DNA from: a virus | DNA length: 23,385 bases | Direction: 5' to 3' (one strand) | Virus record (IMG/VR): IMGVR_UViG_3300032224_000746 | Location: 1 to 23,385 of that record | Shown here: piece by piece, positions 15,364 through 20,892 of the stretch | How the letters are laid out: every line of letters starts with the position of its first letter | Numbering within the stretch: the stretch's first letter is position 1 | Program-made: the position numbers and the translations under genes | Notes under the pieces: model-generated | Told to the model about the DNA's origin: nothing | What the model saw: the letters and a program-made list of their open reading frames with translations, nothing else | The model's database searches: none

Positions 15364-15705
15364 ATGGGACTACTCGCAACGATCCGCGCTAAGGGCGGCG
15401 CAACGCTAGACGCGGCGACGCTTACGGACGCGGGACTATCGGACGGGTACGCCGTAGGGATGGCGCAGGGAACCGCCCTGATGCTACCAGACGACGCGGA
15501 TGATACTACGCTAGGGCTAGCCCTTAGCCTGATCGCAGGGGCGTACGGATGCGCCTTCGTGGGGGCTTGGGTAGCGGATGACGGGGTACACCTAGACCCC
15601 GTAGCCGTAGTCCCTACCCTAGCGGACGCTATGGACGCGGGGCGACGCTACCAGCAGCGCGCCGTGTACGATATCGCAGGGGCGACGGAGCACGCCGTAG
15701 CCTAA
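15364..15705 (+). CDS. Hypothetical protein, unknown
   Basis: The product is 113 residues from the ATG at 15364, placed after GAAGGGGTACGAT, almost the same upstream sequence as the 13724 gene. It is Ala/Asp/Gly-rich, with LADAMDAGRRYQQRAVYDI near the C-terminus and two internal Ala/Leu-rich helices (LGLALSLIAGAYGCAFVGAW). I recognise no family. An upstream in-frame ATG inside element A would add 20 residues that translate the repeat and hairpin, so it is not preferred. Codon use is CTA- and ACG-rich as in the first rightward gene. Confidence 0.72.
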   Translation: MGLLATIRAKGGATLDAATLTDAGLSDGYAVGMAQGTALMLPDDADDTTLGLALSLIAGAYGCAFVGAWVADDGVHLDPVAVVPTLADAMDAGRRYQQRAVYDIAGATEHAVA

Positions 15706-15706
15706 G

Positions 15707-15737
15707 GGGGACGGGGGGCGGGCGCAAGCCCGTCCCC
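15707..15737 (+). terminator. GC-rich hairpin after gene
   Basis: GGGGACGGG (15707-15715) pairs perfectly with CCCGTCCCC (15729-15737), beginning right after the stop codon. There is no U-tract. Confidence 0.5.
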
Positions 15738-15747
15738 TATCCCGTAC

Positions 15748-15864
15748 CATTACACGCTTGTTTTGGTGTGCCTTGCGCGTGGAAGTGTGTAATGATTAGG
15801 GATGGGCAACAAGCCAGTAATGTTCTCGGTGGATAGTGAGGGGTGGGCTTCCATCCCCGTAGTG
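15748..15864 (+). repeat. Cassette leader 4: inverted arm, B, A and leader hairpin
   Basis: The inverted arm CATTACACGCTT is at 15748-15759, B at 15783-15794, and A at 15811-15837 (variant AAGCCAGTAATG, triplet TTC), B to A 28 bases. The hairpin GGGGTGG...CCATCCCC (15840-15858) lies between TAGTG copies at 15834 and 15860. Confidence 0.85.
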
Positions 15865-15876
15865 TAGGGGTGAAGT

Positions 15877-16020
15877 ATGTACGCAGAATCGGATAAGTTT
15901 ATTGCGGATTGTGAAGTGTGCGCGATTCTAGGCATCCGCTCCCTCGCGCGATTCTTGGGCGGCGGGCGTTGGCTATGCGATCCGTGCTCGGTGGACTTCA
16001 TCAAGGCGCGTAGGGGATAG
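15877..16020 (+). CDS. Small zinc-ribbon-like protein
   Basis: The product is 47 residues with two CxxC pairs: CEVC (residues 12-15) and CDPC (residues 34-37), 18 residues apart, a standard zinc-ribbon spacing. AGGGGTGAAGT precedes the ATG. The rest is short and basic at the C-terminus (FIKARRG). Probably a nucleic-acid or protein-binding knuckle; no specific family recognised. Confidence 0.72.
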   Translation: MYAESDKFIADCEVCAILGIRSLARFLGGGRWLCDPCSVDFIKARRG

Positions 16021-16027
16021 CCCTCAT

Positions 16028-16145
16028 CATTACACACTTCGGCGCGGTCGGCGCGCTTACCAAGTGTGTAATGGTGAAGGTTGGGCGACAAGCCCGTAAT
16101 GTTCTCGGTGGATAGTGGAGGAGCAGACAAACTGCTCCCGTAGTG
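16028..16145 (+). repeat. Cassette leader 5: perfect inverted B pair, A and leader hairpin
   Basis: CATTACACACTT (16028-16039) and AAGTGTGTAATG (16062-16073) are a perfect 12-bp inverted repeat with a 22-base loop that itself contains repeated GGCGCG. A is at 16090-16116 (triplet TTC), 28 bases after B. The hairpin GGAGCAG-ACAAA-CTGCTCC (16120-16138, including one A shared with the loop) lies between TAGTG at 16113 and 16141. Confidence 0.88.
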
Positions 16146-16158
16146 TAAGGGGTGCGAT

Positions 16159-16386
16159 ATGGTTAGGCTTATGATCCAAGTATTCGCGGAAACCACATAC
16201 GAGCGGGCGTTCTACGAGGTAGAGATTGCGGCGCGTACCGAGAAGGGCGTATTCCGCGAGGCGAAGAAACTCGCAACCGCCCTAGCCGCAACGCTGGAAG
16301 GGCGCACAATCGCAACCGAGGTGATGCTTACGGAAAACGCGCAACGCGCCGCGTATGGGACGGTCATCCGTAGCAACCACCGCTAG
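16159..16386 (+). CDS. Hypothetical protein, unknown
   Basis: The product is 75 residues. It starts with beta-type sequence (RLMIQVFAETTYERAFYEVEI), followed by a helix (VFREAKKLATALAATLEG) and a short C-terminal strand-like part. AAGGGGTGCGAT precedes the ATG. A small alpha/beta domain is likely. I recognise no family, and there is no cysteine, signal peptide or membrane segment. Confidence 0.72.
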   Translation: MVRLMIQVFAETTYERAFYEVEIAARTEKGVFREAKKLATALAATLEGRTIATEVMLTENAQRAAYGTVIRSNHR

Positions 16387-16392
16387 GACTTC

Positions 16393-16428
16393 GGTAGGGG
16401 GCGGGGTCGTATCCCTCCGTCCCCTACC
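16393..16428 (+). terminator. GC-rich hairpin after gene
   Basis: GGTAGGGG (16393-16400) pairs with CCCCTACC (16421-16428), with further inner CGG/CCG pairing. It begins 6 bases after the stop codon and directly abuts the following inverted B arm. Confidence 0.5.
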
Positions 16429-16545
16429 ATTACACGCTTCCGTGCGTTCCGATACGCGGGCAAGTGTGTAATGGTGAAGGATAGGGGTAAAGCCCGTAAT
16501 GTTCTCGGTGGATAGTGGAGGGACGGACAATCCGCCCCCCTAGTG
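16428..16545 (+). repeat. Cassette leader 6: inverted arm, B, A and leader hairpin
   Basis: The inverted arm CATTACACGCTT is at 16428-16439, B at 16462-16473 (22-base loop), and A at 16490-16516 (triplet TTC), 28 bases after B. The hairpin GGGACGGA...TCCGCCCC (16520-16538) lies between TAGTG at 16513 and 16541. Confidence 0.86.
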
Positions 16546-16557
16546 TGAGGTGTAGCA

Positions 16558-16884
16558 ATGGGAAGAGTAAGCAATAGAAACGCGGATGCGCATATCCGCA
16601 ACGCGATCCCGTTCGTAGGGTCTAACTTCTACGGGGTAGACGGATCGCATAGCCGATACGGATCGGCGCGATGGTATCTATCGGGCGCGGCGGAGGAGCG
16701 ATTCCATAAGGATCAGGCAGCGGGGAAGATTCATTACTCGGTCTGGTCTTATAGCACGCCTATCGCGTGGCTTGTGGAGGGCGAGGGCTGGGTTATCCCG
16801 CCCGTCAAGTACTCAATGAGCACGGGGCGACACCAGTCCTATGTGCGCCGCGCTACGGCGGGGCAAGCAATCGCAACGGCGTAG
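16558..16884 (+). CDS. Conserved phage protein with SYxTPIAW motif, unknown function
   Basis: The product is 108 residues. The segment VWSYSTPIAWLVEGEGWVIP followed by VKYSMSTGRHQSYVRRA matches a pattern I know from uncharacterised phage and plasmid proteins, in which a TPIAW strand, a W-x-P turn and S-x-T-x-RHQ are conserved; I recall these as DUF proteins without known activity. The N-terminal half is basic and includes FVGSNFYGVDG. GAGGTGTAGCA precedes the ATG. Possibly a small nucleic-acid-related domain, but the role is unknown. Confidence 0.8.
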   Translation: MGRVSNRNADAHIRNAIPFVGSNFYGVDGSHSRYGSARWYLSGAAEERFHKDQAAGKIHYSVWSYSTPIAWLVEGEGWVIPPVKYSMSTGRHQSYVRRATAGQAIATA

Positions 16885-16891
16885 GCGGTAC

Positions 16892-16919
16892 GGGGGGCGG
16901 GCGAGGTAGCCCGTCCCCC
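16892..16919 (+). terminator. GC-rich hairpin after gene with G-U wobble
   Basis: GGGGG-G-CGGGC pairs with GCCCG-T-CCCCC, an 11-bp stem containing one G-U pair that is stable only in the rightward transcript. It starts 7 bases after the stop. Confidence 0.5.
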
Positions 16920-16930
16920 TATACCCCTAC

Positions 16931-17100
16931 CATTACACACTTCCGAACTGCGCCGAACTACCCAAGTGTGTAATGATGCTGGATGTGCCTAAGTGTGTAA
17001 TGGTTGGGGATGACCCGCAAGCCCGTAATGTTCTCGGTGGATAGTGGAAGGACAAGCAACAATGCTAGACACCAAGCCCGTAATGGACTCGGTGGATAGT
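16931..17100 (+). repeat. Cassette leaders 7 and 8: B-B-A plus a second A in tandem
   Basis: The inverted arm CATTACACACTT (16931-16942) is followed by B at 16964-16975, a second B at 16991-17002, and A at 17019-17045 (triplet TTC). Starts are spaced 27 and 28 bases. A further A copy (triplet GAC) follows at 17074-17100. This is the densest element cluster in the window and begins a 679-base stretch (16885-17563) without a firmly supported gene. Confidence 0.85.
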
Positions 17101-17217
17101 GGAGGGGCAGACCGAATCCTAGGAATCGGTACGGACTTCCAATGGTGAGGCTCTTGGACGAGCGAGCAGTTATGCCGCAGCCATAAGTGCGGGTATAAGA
17201 GAAGCAAAGGGCGATGA
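17062..17217 (+). pseudogene. Possible small reading frame interrupted by TGA, ending in a Cys/His knuckle
   Basis: An ATG at 17062 preceded by GGAAGG opens 28 codons, which read through element A copy 8, then meets TGA at 17146-17148. The same frame continues for 22 codons (GSWTSEQLCRSHKCGYKRSKGR given in parts: GSWTSEQLC, RSHKCGYKRSKGR) to a TGA at 17215. The second part looks protein-like, with C-R-S-H-K-C, but has no start codon of its own. It may be a decayed small gene into which an element was copied. A chance frame is equally possible. Confidence 0.3.
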
Positions 17218-17297
17218 CCGCTAAACCAATGTATCGGAGGAGCGGTAGGGCGCGAGGAGGGCAACCCCGACGGGGGCAAACCCGAATCAACCCGAAT

Positions 17298-17333
17298 AAG
17301 AGGGGGGCTACCCGACGGGGTAGTCCTCCTCTT
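17298..17333 (+). terminator. Very long hairpin (16 bp) with two G-U pairs
   Basis: AAGAGGGGGGCTACCC (17298-17313) pairs with GGGTAGTCCTCCTCTT (17318-17333), including two G-U wobbles that favour the rightward RNA. It is the hairpin closing the cluster before the next leader. Confidence 0.55.
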
Positions 17334-17349
17334 GCTATCCCCGTCCTAC

Positions 17350-17439
17350 CATTACGGGCTTGTTTTTTATCCGATCAAGTGTGTAATGATGAGGGTTGCG
17401 CCGAAATAACCCAAGCCAGTAATGATCTCGGTGGATAGC
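17350..17439 (+). repeat. Cassette leader 9: inverted arm matching A, then B and A
   Basis: Here the left arm is CATTACGGGCTT (17350-17361), the exact complement of the A start AAGCCCGTAATG rather than of B. B is at 17377-17388 and A at 17413-17439 (variant AAGCCAGTAATG, triplet ATC, ends GGATAGC). Only a doubtful 20-codon frame follows. Confidence 0.82.
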
Positions 17440-17469
17440 AGAGGGGCGACTCCAATAAGGAGCAGAGAG

Positions 17470-17532
17470 ATGGGGGCTATACGCCCTCCCGCCGCAGGGG
17501 GTAAAACTGCCGTCCCTCTACTAAGCCAGTAA
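17470..17532 (+). CDS. Doubtful 20-residue reading frame
   Basis: AGGAG lies seven bases before an ATG that opens 20 codons (MGAIRPPAAGGKTAVPLLSQ) and stops with the TAA inside the next element A. The frame also contains a GGGGGC/GCCC hairpin. Position after a leader and stop inside the next one fit the local cassette pattern, but the length allows no firm call. Confidence 0.25.
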   Translation: MGAIRPPAAGGKTAVPLLSQ

Positions 17533-17549
17533 TGGTATCGGTGGATAGT
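17523..17549 (+). repeat. Element A copy 10 (compact leader)
   Basis: Variant AAGCCAGTAATG, triplet GTA, then TCGGTGGATAGT. AGGAGG follows directly, without a leader hairpin, and the ATG is at 17564. Confidence 0.85.
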
Positions 17550-17563
17550 GAGGAGGTGTACCA

Positions 17564-17752
17564 ATGGCAGTAGGCGTGAACTTGACTGACCTGATTCGCT
17601 ATGAGCAGGGCGAGATGACCGAGGAGGAGGTCGTGAACTTCTTCCAAGACCTCTACGACTCTGGGGTATGGCATCAACTACAAGGGCATTACCAGCGCAC
17701 GATGAACGATCTCGTTCAGGCGGGACTGGTATCGGTGTTCGGGAGCAACTAA
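17564..17752 (+). CDS. Conserved small phage protein (DUF7417-like), unknown function
   Basis: The product is 62 residues. DLIRYEQGEMTEEEVVNFFQ, then LYDSGVWHQLQGHYQR and a hydrophobic end (LVQAGLVSVFG) match a small family common in phages of Actinobacteria, recognised by YExGExxEEExxxxFQxLxDxGxxWQLQGxYxR. I associate it with DUF7417 from memory. It is helical, acidic and probably cytosolic. GAGGAGGTG precedes the ATG. Biochemical role unknown. Confidence 0.85.
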   Translation: MAVGVNLTDLIRYEQGEMTEEEVVNFFQDLYDSGVWHQLQGHYQRTMNDLVQAGLVSVFGSN

Positions 17753-17783
17753 CTACACGGGGGACGCACTACCCCCGACTTCT

Positions 17784-17815
17784 GGGACGGCAGGGACGCA
17801 CCCCCCTGTCGTCCC
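17784..17815 (+). terminator. 12-bp hairpin after gene
   Basis: GGGACGGCAGGG (17784-17795) pairs with CCCTGTCGTCCC (17804-17815), one G-U wobble, in the rightward transcript. No U-tract. Confidence 0.5.
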
Positions 17816-17828
17816 TACTACCATAGGC

Positions 17829-17990
17829 AAGTGTGTAATGGTTGGGGATGGGTGGCAAGTGTGTAATGTTGTGGGTTGGGTTGGCAGAACTGGGCAGGAT
17901 TGGGGGCGGATGGTAAAGAAAACCTAACCTAACCATAATCATTACACACATAATCGCACGGAGCGCGTTGGTAGGATGTAGCGTGTAATG
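17829..17990 (+). repeat. Two B elements and a long G-U-rich inverted repeat in a gene-free stretch
   Basis: B copies at 17829-17840 and 17857-17868 are 28 bases apart. The sequence from 17857 (GTGTGTAATG...GGTTGGGTTGG) is inverted at about 17922-17949 (CCTAACCTAACC...CATTACACAC), pairing with two G-U wobbles. A further GCGTGTAATG is at 17981-17990. A degenerate A start (AAGCCTGTAATG) is at 18013. The interval 17753-18238 holds these repeats and leaders 11 and 12, and no gene that I can support. Confidence 0.7.
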
Positions 17991-18065
17991 GTAGAGGTGT
18001 ATAGATAGGAGCAAGCCTGTAATGATCTGGGCTAATCCGTGCGTAGAACACCTGTTCTAGCCGTC

Positions 18066-18092
18066 AAGCCCGTAATGATATCGGTGGATAGT
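18066..18092 (+). repeat. Element A copy 11, no gene following
   Basis: The triplet is ATA. The downstream 83 bases contain AGGAG but no usable start codon before the next element at 18176. Confidence 0.85.
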
Positions 18093-18175
18093 AGGAGATA
18101 GCGACATAGAGGAAGCGGGTATAGACCCCCCTATATATCGCCATATTTCTGCGGTATTTCGGCGCGATTATTGGG

Positions 18176-18229
18176 AAGCCCGTAATGGTGTCGGTGGATA
18201 GTGAGGGGATCGGTGTGATCCCCATAGTG
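18176..18229 (+). repeat. Element A copy 12 with perfect leader hairpin
   Basis: A is at 18176-18202 (triplet GTG). GGGGATC (18205-18211) pairs perfectly with GATCCCC (18217-18223) between TAGTG copies at 18199 and 18225. GAGGTG and the ATG follow. Confidence 0.88.
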
Positions 18230-18238
18230 GAGGTGGGT

Positions 18239-18475
18239 ATGGCTGAGCAGGAGTTTATCAACATTACGCCTAGCAGCGACGGCTACGCAATGATGGCGGC
18301 GGTGTTCGCTGAGGATATTCTCGGCAACATCCGCAAGAGTGATCGCGAGCGTATGACCTCGCTCTTGGGATCGGTTATCAACATTTCGGCGCACTTGGGC
18401 AACGCAGCAGCGCAGGACGACGCGGACGCGATCAAAGCGTACGAGTGGCTTGTGGAGCGGTTCCCCGCAAAGTAA
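18239..18475 (+). CDS. Hypothetical protein, unknown
   Basis: The product is 78 residues from the ATG at 18239, after GGAGGTGGGT. The protein is largely helical (GYAMMAAVFAEDILGNIRKS, then LLGSVINISAHLGNAAAQDD) and ends AYEWLVERFPAK. No family recognised. The stop codon TAA overlaps the first two bases of the next element A. An in-frame ATG within element A would add 18 residues read through the hairpin and is not preferred. Confidence 0.75.
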   Translation: MAEQEFINITPSSDGYAMMAAVFAEDILGNIRKSDRERMTSLLGSVINISAHLGNAAAQDDADAIKAYEWLVERFPAK

Positions 18476-18526
18476 GCCCGTAATGGTGTCGGTGGATAGT
18501 AGGAAGCCCCCGTTGGGGGAGTAGTG
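18474..18526 (+). repeat. Element A copy 13 with leader hairpin; overlaps preceding stop codon
   Basis: A is at 18474-18500 (triplet GTG); its first two bases complete the TAA of the gene before it. CCCCC-GTT-GGGGG (18507-18519) forms the leader hairpin, followed by TAGTG and GAGGTG. Confidence 0.86.
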
Positions 18527-18535
18527 GAGGTGTGT

Positions 18536-18907
18536 ATGGCGTACTACAAGGGGAATACATCATTACCAGAGCATTGGGGAACGATTGAGCACACGGATCA
18601 CGCAGGGGTAGTTCGGCGCACTAGGCGGTGGATGGCGTACGAGGGTGCGGATACCCTTGATGACTTCCGTCAAGCGTGGAAGCGCACCCGTGTCTGGAAG
18701 TGCGGGATCGCTCATCACGATGCGTATCGGATTGAGCCTACGCCGTGCGCGGTGTGCGGCGTAATGATTACTGAGGAAGTCGGGCAAGACAACCGACCCT
18801 TCGTTGAGTGGCGACGCGGGTGGGCAGACTTGCGGGTCAAACATTACAAGTGCGCGTGGGGTCAGACTCTCAACGCGGTGGTGAACCTAAGCAGGGAACT
18901 AGCCTAA
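18536..18907 (+). CDS. Hypothetical protein with CxxC motif, unknown
   Basis: The product is 123 residues from the ATG at 18536, after GGAGGTGTGT. It contains CAVC (around residues 79-82) and a later HYKCAWG, which may form a metal site with the HH pair earlier (IAHHDAYRI). The N-terminal half is aromatic and charged (RRTRRWMAYEGADTLDDF, QAWKRTRVWKC). I recognise no family. Its stop TAA overlaps the next element A. Confidence 0.74.
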   Translation: MAYYKGNTSLPEHWGTIEHTDHAGVVRRTRRWMAYEGADTLDDFRQAWKRTRVWKCGIAHHDAYRIEPTPCAVCGVMITEEVGQDNRPFVEWRRGWADLRVKHYKCAWGQTLNAVVNLSRELA

Positions 18908-18932
18908 GCCCGTAATGGTGTCGGTGGATAGT
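18906..18932 (+). repeat. Element A copy 14 (compact)
   Basis: The triplet is GTG. The element starts inside the stop codon of the previous gene; AGGAGGTG and the ATG at 18945 follow without a hairpin. Confidence 0.88.
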
Positions 18933-18944
18933 AGGAGGTGGAGT

Positions 18945-19166
18945 ATGAAGATCGGTAGCGCAGAGCGATATGGTGAGCACTATCAAGTGGTTCGGATGTT
19001 CTTTGAGGATCGTCCGCGCGAGGTGGTCGCGAAGTATATGACCCTTGCGGAAGCGCAGGAGTGGTGTCGCGATCCCGAAACTAGCAGCAGCACGGCGACG
19101 AGCGCGGAAGCGGTCGCCCGTACGGAGAAGTTGGGCGCGTGGTTTGACGGCTACGAGGAAGTCTAA
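18945..19166 (+). CDS. Conserved phage protein (EAQxWCxDPETSS type), unknown function
   Basis: The product is 73 residues. The pattern YMTLAEAQEWCRDPETSSST followed by TSAEAVARTEKLGAWFDGYEE matches a small family I know from many actinobacteriophages and other phages, with invariant EAQ, C-x-DPETSS and G-x-WFDGYE. No function is known to me. AGGAGGTGGAGT precedes the ATG. It likely forms a compact alpha/beta domain in the cytosol. Confidence 0.85.
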   Translation: MKIGSAERYGEHYQVVRMFFEDRPREVVAKYMTLAEAQEWCRDPETSSSTATSAEAVARTEKLGAWFDGYEEV

Positions 19167-19173
19167 CCGCAAT

Positions 19174-19258
19174 CATTACGCGCTTCGGCGCGTGTGGAAG
19201 TGTGTAATGGTAAAGGATGGGCAGGAAAAACAAGCCCGTAATGATGTCGGTGGATAGT
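19174..19258 (+). repeat. Cassette leader 15: inverted arm, B and A
   Basis: The inverted arm CATTACGCGCTT is at 19174-19185, B at 19198-19209 (12-base loop), and A at 19232-19258 (triplet ATG), 34 bases after B. The stop-proximal sequence TAACCGCAATCATTAC recurs at 20883. Confidence 0.85.
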
Positions 19259-19271
19259 GAGGAGGTGGAGT

Positions 19272-19364
19272 ATGAAGGTTCGGTGCGATGAGTGTGGTCG
19301 GGTCTTTGACCTGAGCAACAATGAGCAAGCGCAGGAGTGGGCATACGGACACGATTGCGAGTAA
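19272..19364 (+). CDS. Tiny C2HC zinc-finger-like protein
   Basis: The product is 30 residues: CDEC (residues 5-8) and a C-terminal H-x-C (GHDCE) form a plausible CCHC-type zinc knuckle. GAGGAGGTGGAGT precedes the ATG. The TAA stop overlaps the next element A, so this gene is a complete minimal cassette from one element to the next. Confidence 0.75.
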   Translation: MKVRCDECGRVFDLSNNEQAQEWAYGHDCE

Positions 19365-19389
19365 GCCCGTAATGATATCGGTGGATAGT
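19363..19389 (+). repeat. Element A copy 16 (compact)
   Basis: The triplet is ATA. The element overlaps the previous stop codon by two bases, and AGGAGGTGGCT leads straight into the ATG at 19401. Confidence 0.88.
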
Positions 19390-19400
19390 AGGAGGTGGCT

Positions 19401-19817
19401 ATGAAGATCACAAGCGTGGTACTGGAAGCAAGCGACGCGGTGAATATCGTAGTGGGCGCGATTGAGGGCGGCACGGGGTATTGGGCTGAGTGTACCGACT
19501 ACAAGTGGAAGCGTTGGTATGTGAATCCCGATGCTAAGTTTGACGACCCCGACCACGACAAACTACGGGATATCCCGCGCGACGAGGTGCTCGTCCGTAT
19601 CAAGGAAGACGAGGACAACGGCGAGCCGACGCGCGAGGTGAACGACTGGTTTGAGATCACGACGGAGAACTTGGAGCGAGCGGTGTGCGCCGTGCTCAAT
19701 AGCGAGTACGCCCATACCATCTCGTTTGACGCATACGGCGGAGAGATAGATGTGGACGCGACGGGCGCGGATATCATCTTTCAGTACGCAATGTTCGGGG
19801 AACTGGTCTTCGCATAA
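19401..19817 (+). CDS. Acidic hypothetical protein, unknown
   Basis: The product is 138 residues from the ATG at 19401; a GTG two codons earlier lies within the ribosome-binding site and is rejected. The N-terminus (MKITSVVLEASDAVNIVVGA) looks like a beta-strand pair, and YWAECTDYKWKRWYVNPDAK is aromatic. The second half is strongly acidic (RIKEDEDNGEPTREVNDWFE; ISFDAYGGEIDVDATGADII). No recognised family. Strong acidity may indicate a DNA-mimic or inhibitor-type protein, which is speculation. Confidence 0.75.
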   Translation: MKITSVVLEASDAVNIVVGAIEGGTGYWAECTDYKWKRWYVNPDAKFDDPDHDKLRDIPRDEVLVRIKEDEDNGEPTREVNDWFEITTENLERAVCAVLNSEYAHTISFDAYGGEIDVDATGADIIFQYAMFGELVFA

Positions 19818-19818
19818 C

Positions 19819-19845
19819 AAGCCCGTAATGGTGTCGGTGGATAGC
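19819..19845 (+). repeat. Element A copy 17 (compact)
   Basis: The triplet is GTG and the element ends GGATAGC. It follows the previous TAA after one base. AGAGGAGGTGGAGT leads to the ATG at 19860. Confidence 0.86.
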
Positions 19846-19859
19846 AGAGGAGGTGGAGT

Positions 19860-20138
19860 ATGTACGAGATGATGACTTGCTCTGAGTGTGGGGAGATGGC
19901 GTACTACCCCGACGAGGTTGCTGTTGGGTTCTGGGTTCACGACGGCGGTCTTGCGGTCAAGGACAATATCTTCGCGACGCTGAGCGTAGCGGATATTACT
20001 GACGCAACTGGGACGAGCGTGCCAGAGGGCGCGAAGGTCTATTGCTTGGAGTGTACGCCGTGCGAGTGCGGCGATCACCAGAAGTTTGCGCCGCACACGG
20101 CAGAGAATATCGTGGCATACGAAGGAGGCTCAAAGTGA
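19860..20138 (+). CDS. Zinc-ribbon-like hypothetical protein
   Basis: The product is 92 residues. CSEC (residues 7-10) and a C-terminal cluster CLECTPCEC provide at least four ligands for zinc. Between them is a beta-rich acidic stretch (VGFWVHDGGLAVKDNIFATL). GAGGTGGAGT precedes the ATG. It is the first gene of a five-gene run with overlapping or near-touching genes and no element A between them, so these are probably co-transcribed. Confidence 0.75.
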   Translation: MYEMMTCSECGEMAYYPDEVAVGFWVHDGGLAVKDNIFATLSVADITDATGTSVPEGAKVYCLECTPCECGDHQKFAPHTAENIVAYEGGSK

Positions 20139-20269
20139 GCACGAAGGTATGGTGCGACGACTGCGAGCGCACGGAGATTGTCTGCGAGTGCGTAGACAAT
20201 AAAGATCGGGATAATGCTTGCTACGAGTTAGAGCAAGCAGAGAACTGCGAACATAGTCAGGAGGGGTAG
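20135..20269 (+). CDS. Small Cys-rich protein, unknown
   Basis: The product is 44 residues from a GTG that overlaps the preceding TGA (GTGA). AAGGAGG lies seven bases upstream, which supports the GTG. Cysteines occur as CDDC and CEC plus two more, and the sequence is otherwise acidic. It probably binds a metal. The four-base overlap with the previous gene implies translational coupling. Confidence 0.65.
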   Translation: MSTKVWCDDCERTEIVCECVDNKDRDNACYELEQAENCEHSQEG

Positions 20270-20270
20270 G

Positions 20271-20561
20271 ATGAGTCATATCAAGGAAACAAAGCGGTTC
20301 CTCGCTGAGGTGGACTTCCGCGCGATCAAGCGCGTAGTCATCTTCGCGGAGGATGAGGGCGACGCTATGGGTCGGCTAATGACGACCGATGTGGAACTCT
20401 TTATGAGCGACTCTGGTCGGCGCGATCTTTATGTCGGCTATGGCATTGAGGTCTTGGGTGATGAACCTGCGGGACACGGGTCTGGCAGCGTCTATGTGGT
20501 CGGCGAGGTGGACGAGCGCGAGAGCGCGCGCACCAACACGATTGTGGTGGGCAATGATTAG
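20271..20561 (+). CDS. Hypothetical protein, unknown
   Basis: The product is 96 residues. It begins MSHIKETKRFLAEVDFRAIK, then VVIFAEDEGDAMGRLM, a beta-alpha pattern, and ends with Gly/Ser and Val-rich strands (GSGSVYVVGEVDERESARTN). AGGAGGGGTAGG precedes the ATG. No recognised family, no membrane segment. It overlaps the next gene by 8 bases. Confidence 0.72.
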   Translation: MSHIKETKRFLAEVDFRAIKRVVIFAEDEGDAMGRLMTTDVELFMSDSGRRDLYVGYGIEVLGDEPAGHGSGSVYVVGEVDERESARTNTIVVGND

Positions 20562-20739
20562 GCGCGACGAGCCGAACGGGGAGTTTCTAGTTTGCGACTG
20601 CGGCAACGATGTGATGAGCGACGGGTTTGACCCCGTTGATCCGCACACGGGCAAGGTAGTTGAGCCGACCCCGTTGGAGTGGGACGGAGTATCGTGGCAA
20701 TGCCACAAGTGTAAGGTGATTGAGCCAGTAGCATTATGA
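20554..20739 (+). CDS. Small zinc-ribbon-like protein
   Basis: The product is 61 residues with CDC near the start (FLVCDCGNDV) and CHKC near the end (WQCHKCKVI), a plausible zinc ribbon. The ribosome-binding site is weak (GTGGTGG), but the ATG overlaps the previous stop region, so translation is probably coupled. Function unknown. Confidence 0.68.
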   Translation: MIRRDEPNGEFLVCDCGNDVMSDGFDPVDPHTGKVVEPTPLEWDGVSWQCHKCKVIEPVAL

Positions 20740-20753
20740 AAGAGGAGGACAAA

Positions 20754-20885
20754 GTGGTTATCAAGGGCGAGAACCGACACCGCAAGGTGGAGAAGCGCAA
20801 GCGCGCAATGCTGATGAGCGGCAAGGGTACGCTTCGGCAGCAGAACGAACTTGCTGCGAAAGAGCGGCAGAAGCGTCAGGGCTAA
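20754..20885 (+). CDS. Small very basic helical protein
   Basis: The product is 43 residues from a GTG with GAGGAGG five bases upstream. An in-frame ATG at 20736 (ATGA overlap with the previous stop) would add six residues including the ribosome-binding site itself, and is second choice. It is rich in Lys, Arg and Gln (RHRKVEKRKRAMLMSGKG; LAAKERQKRQG) and likely one or two helices. RNA or DNA binding is plausible from charge only. Confidence 0.62.
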   Translation: MVIKGENRHRKVEKRKRAMLMSGKGTLRQQNELAAKERQKRQG

Positions 20886-20892
20886 CCGCAAT

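Noticed and set aside
14764-17100. CRISPR array
   Set aside because: The repeats have near-regular 28-base spacing only in pairs or threes, there are no unique spacers of constant length, no cas genes, and the elements sit before genes.
17214-17438. 74-residue basic reading frame
   Set aside because: It reads through a 16-bp hairpin and elements B and A, so it is most likely a chance frame in GC-rich DNA, although its ATG overlaps a TGA.
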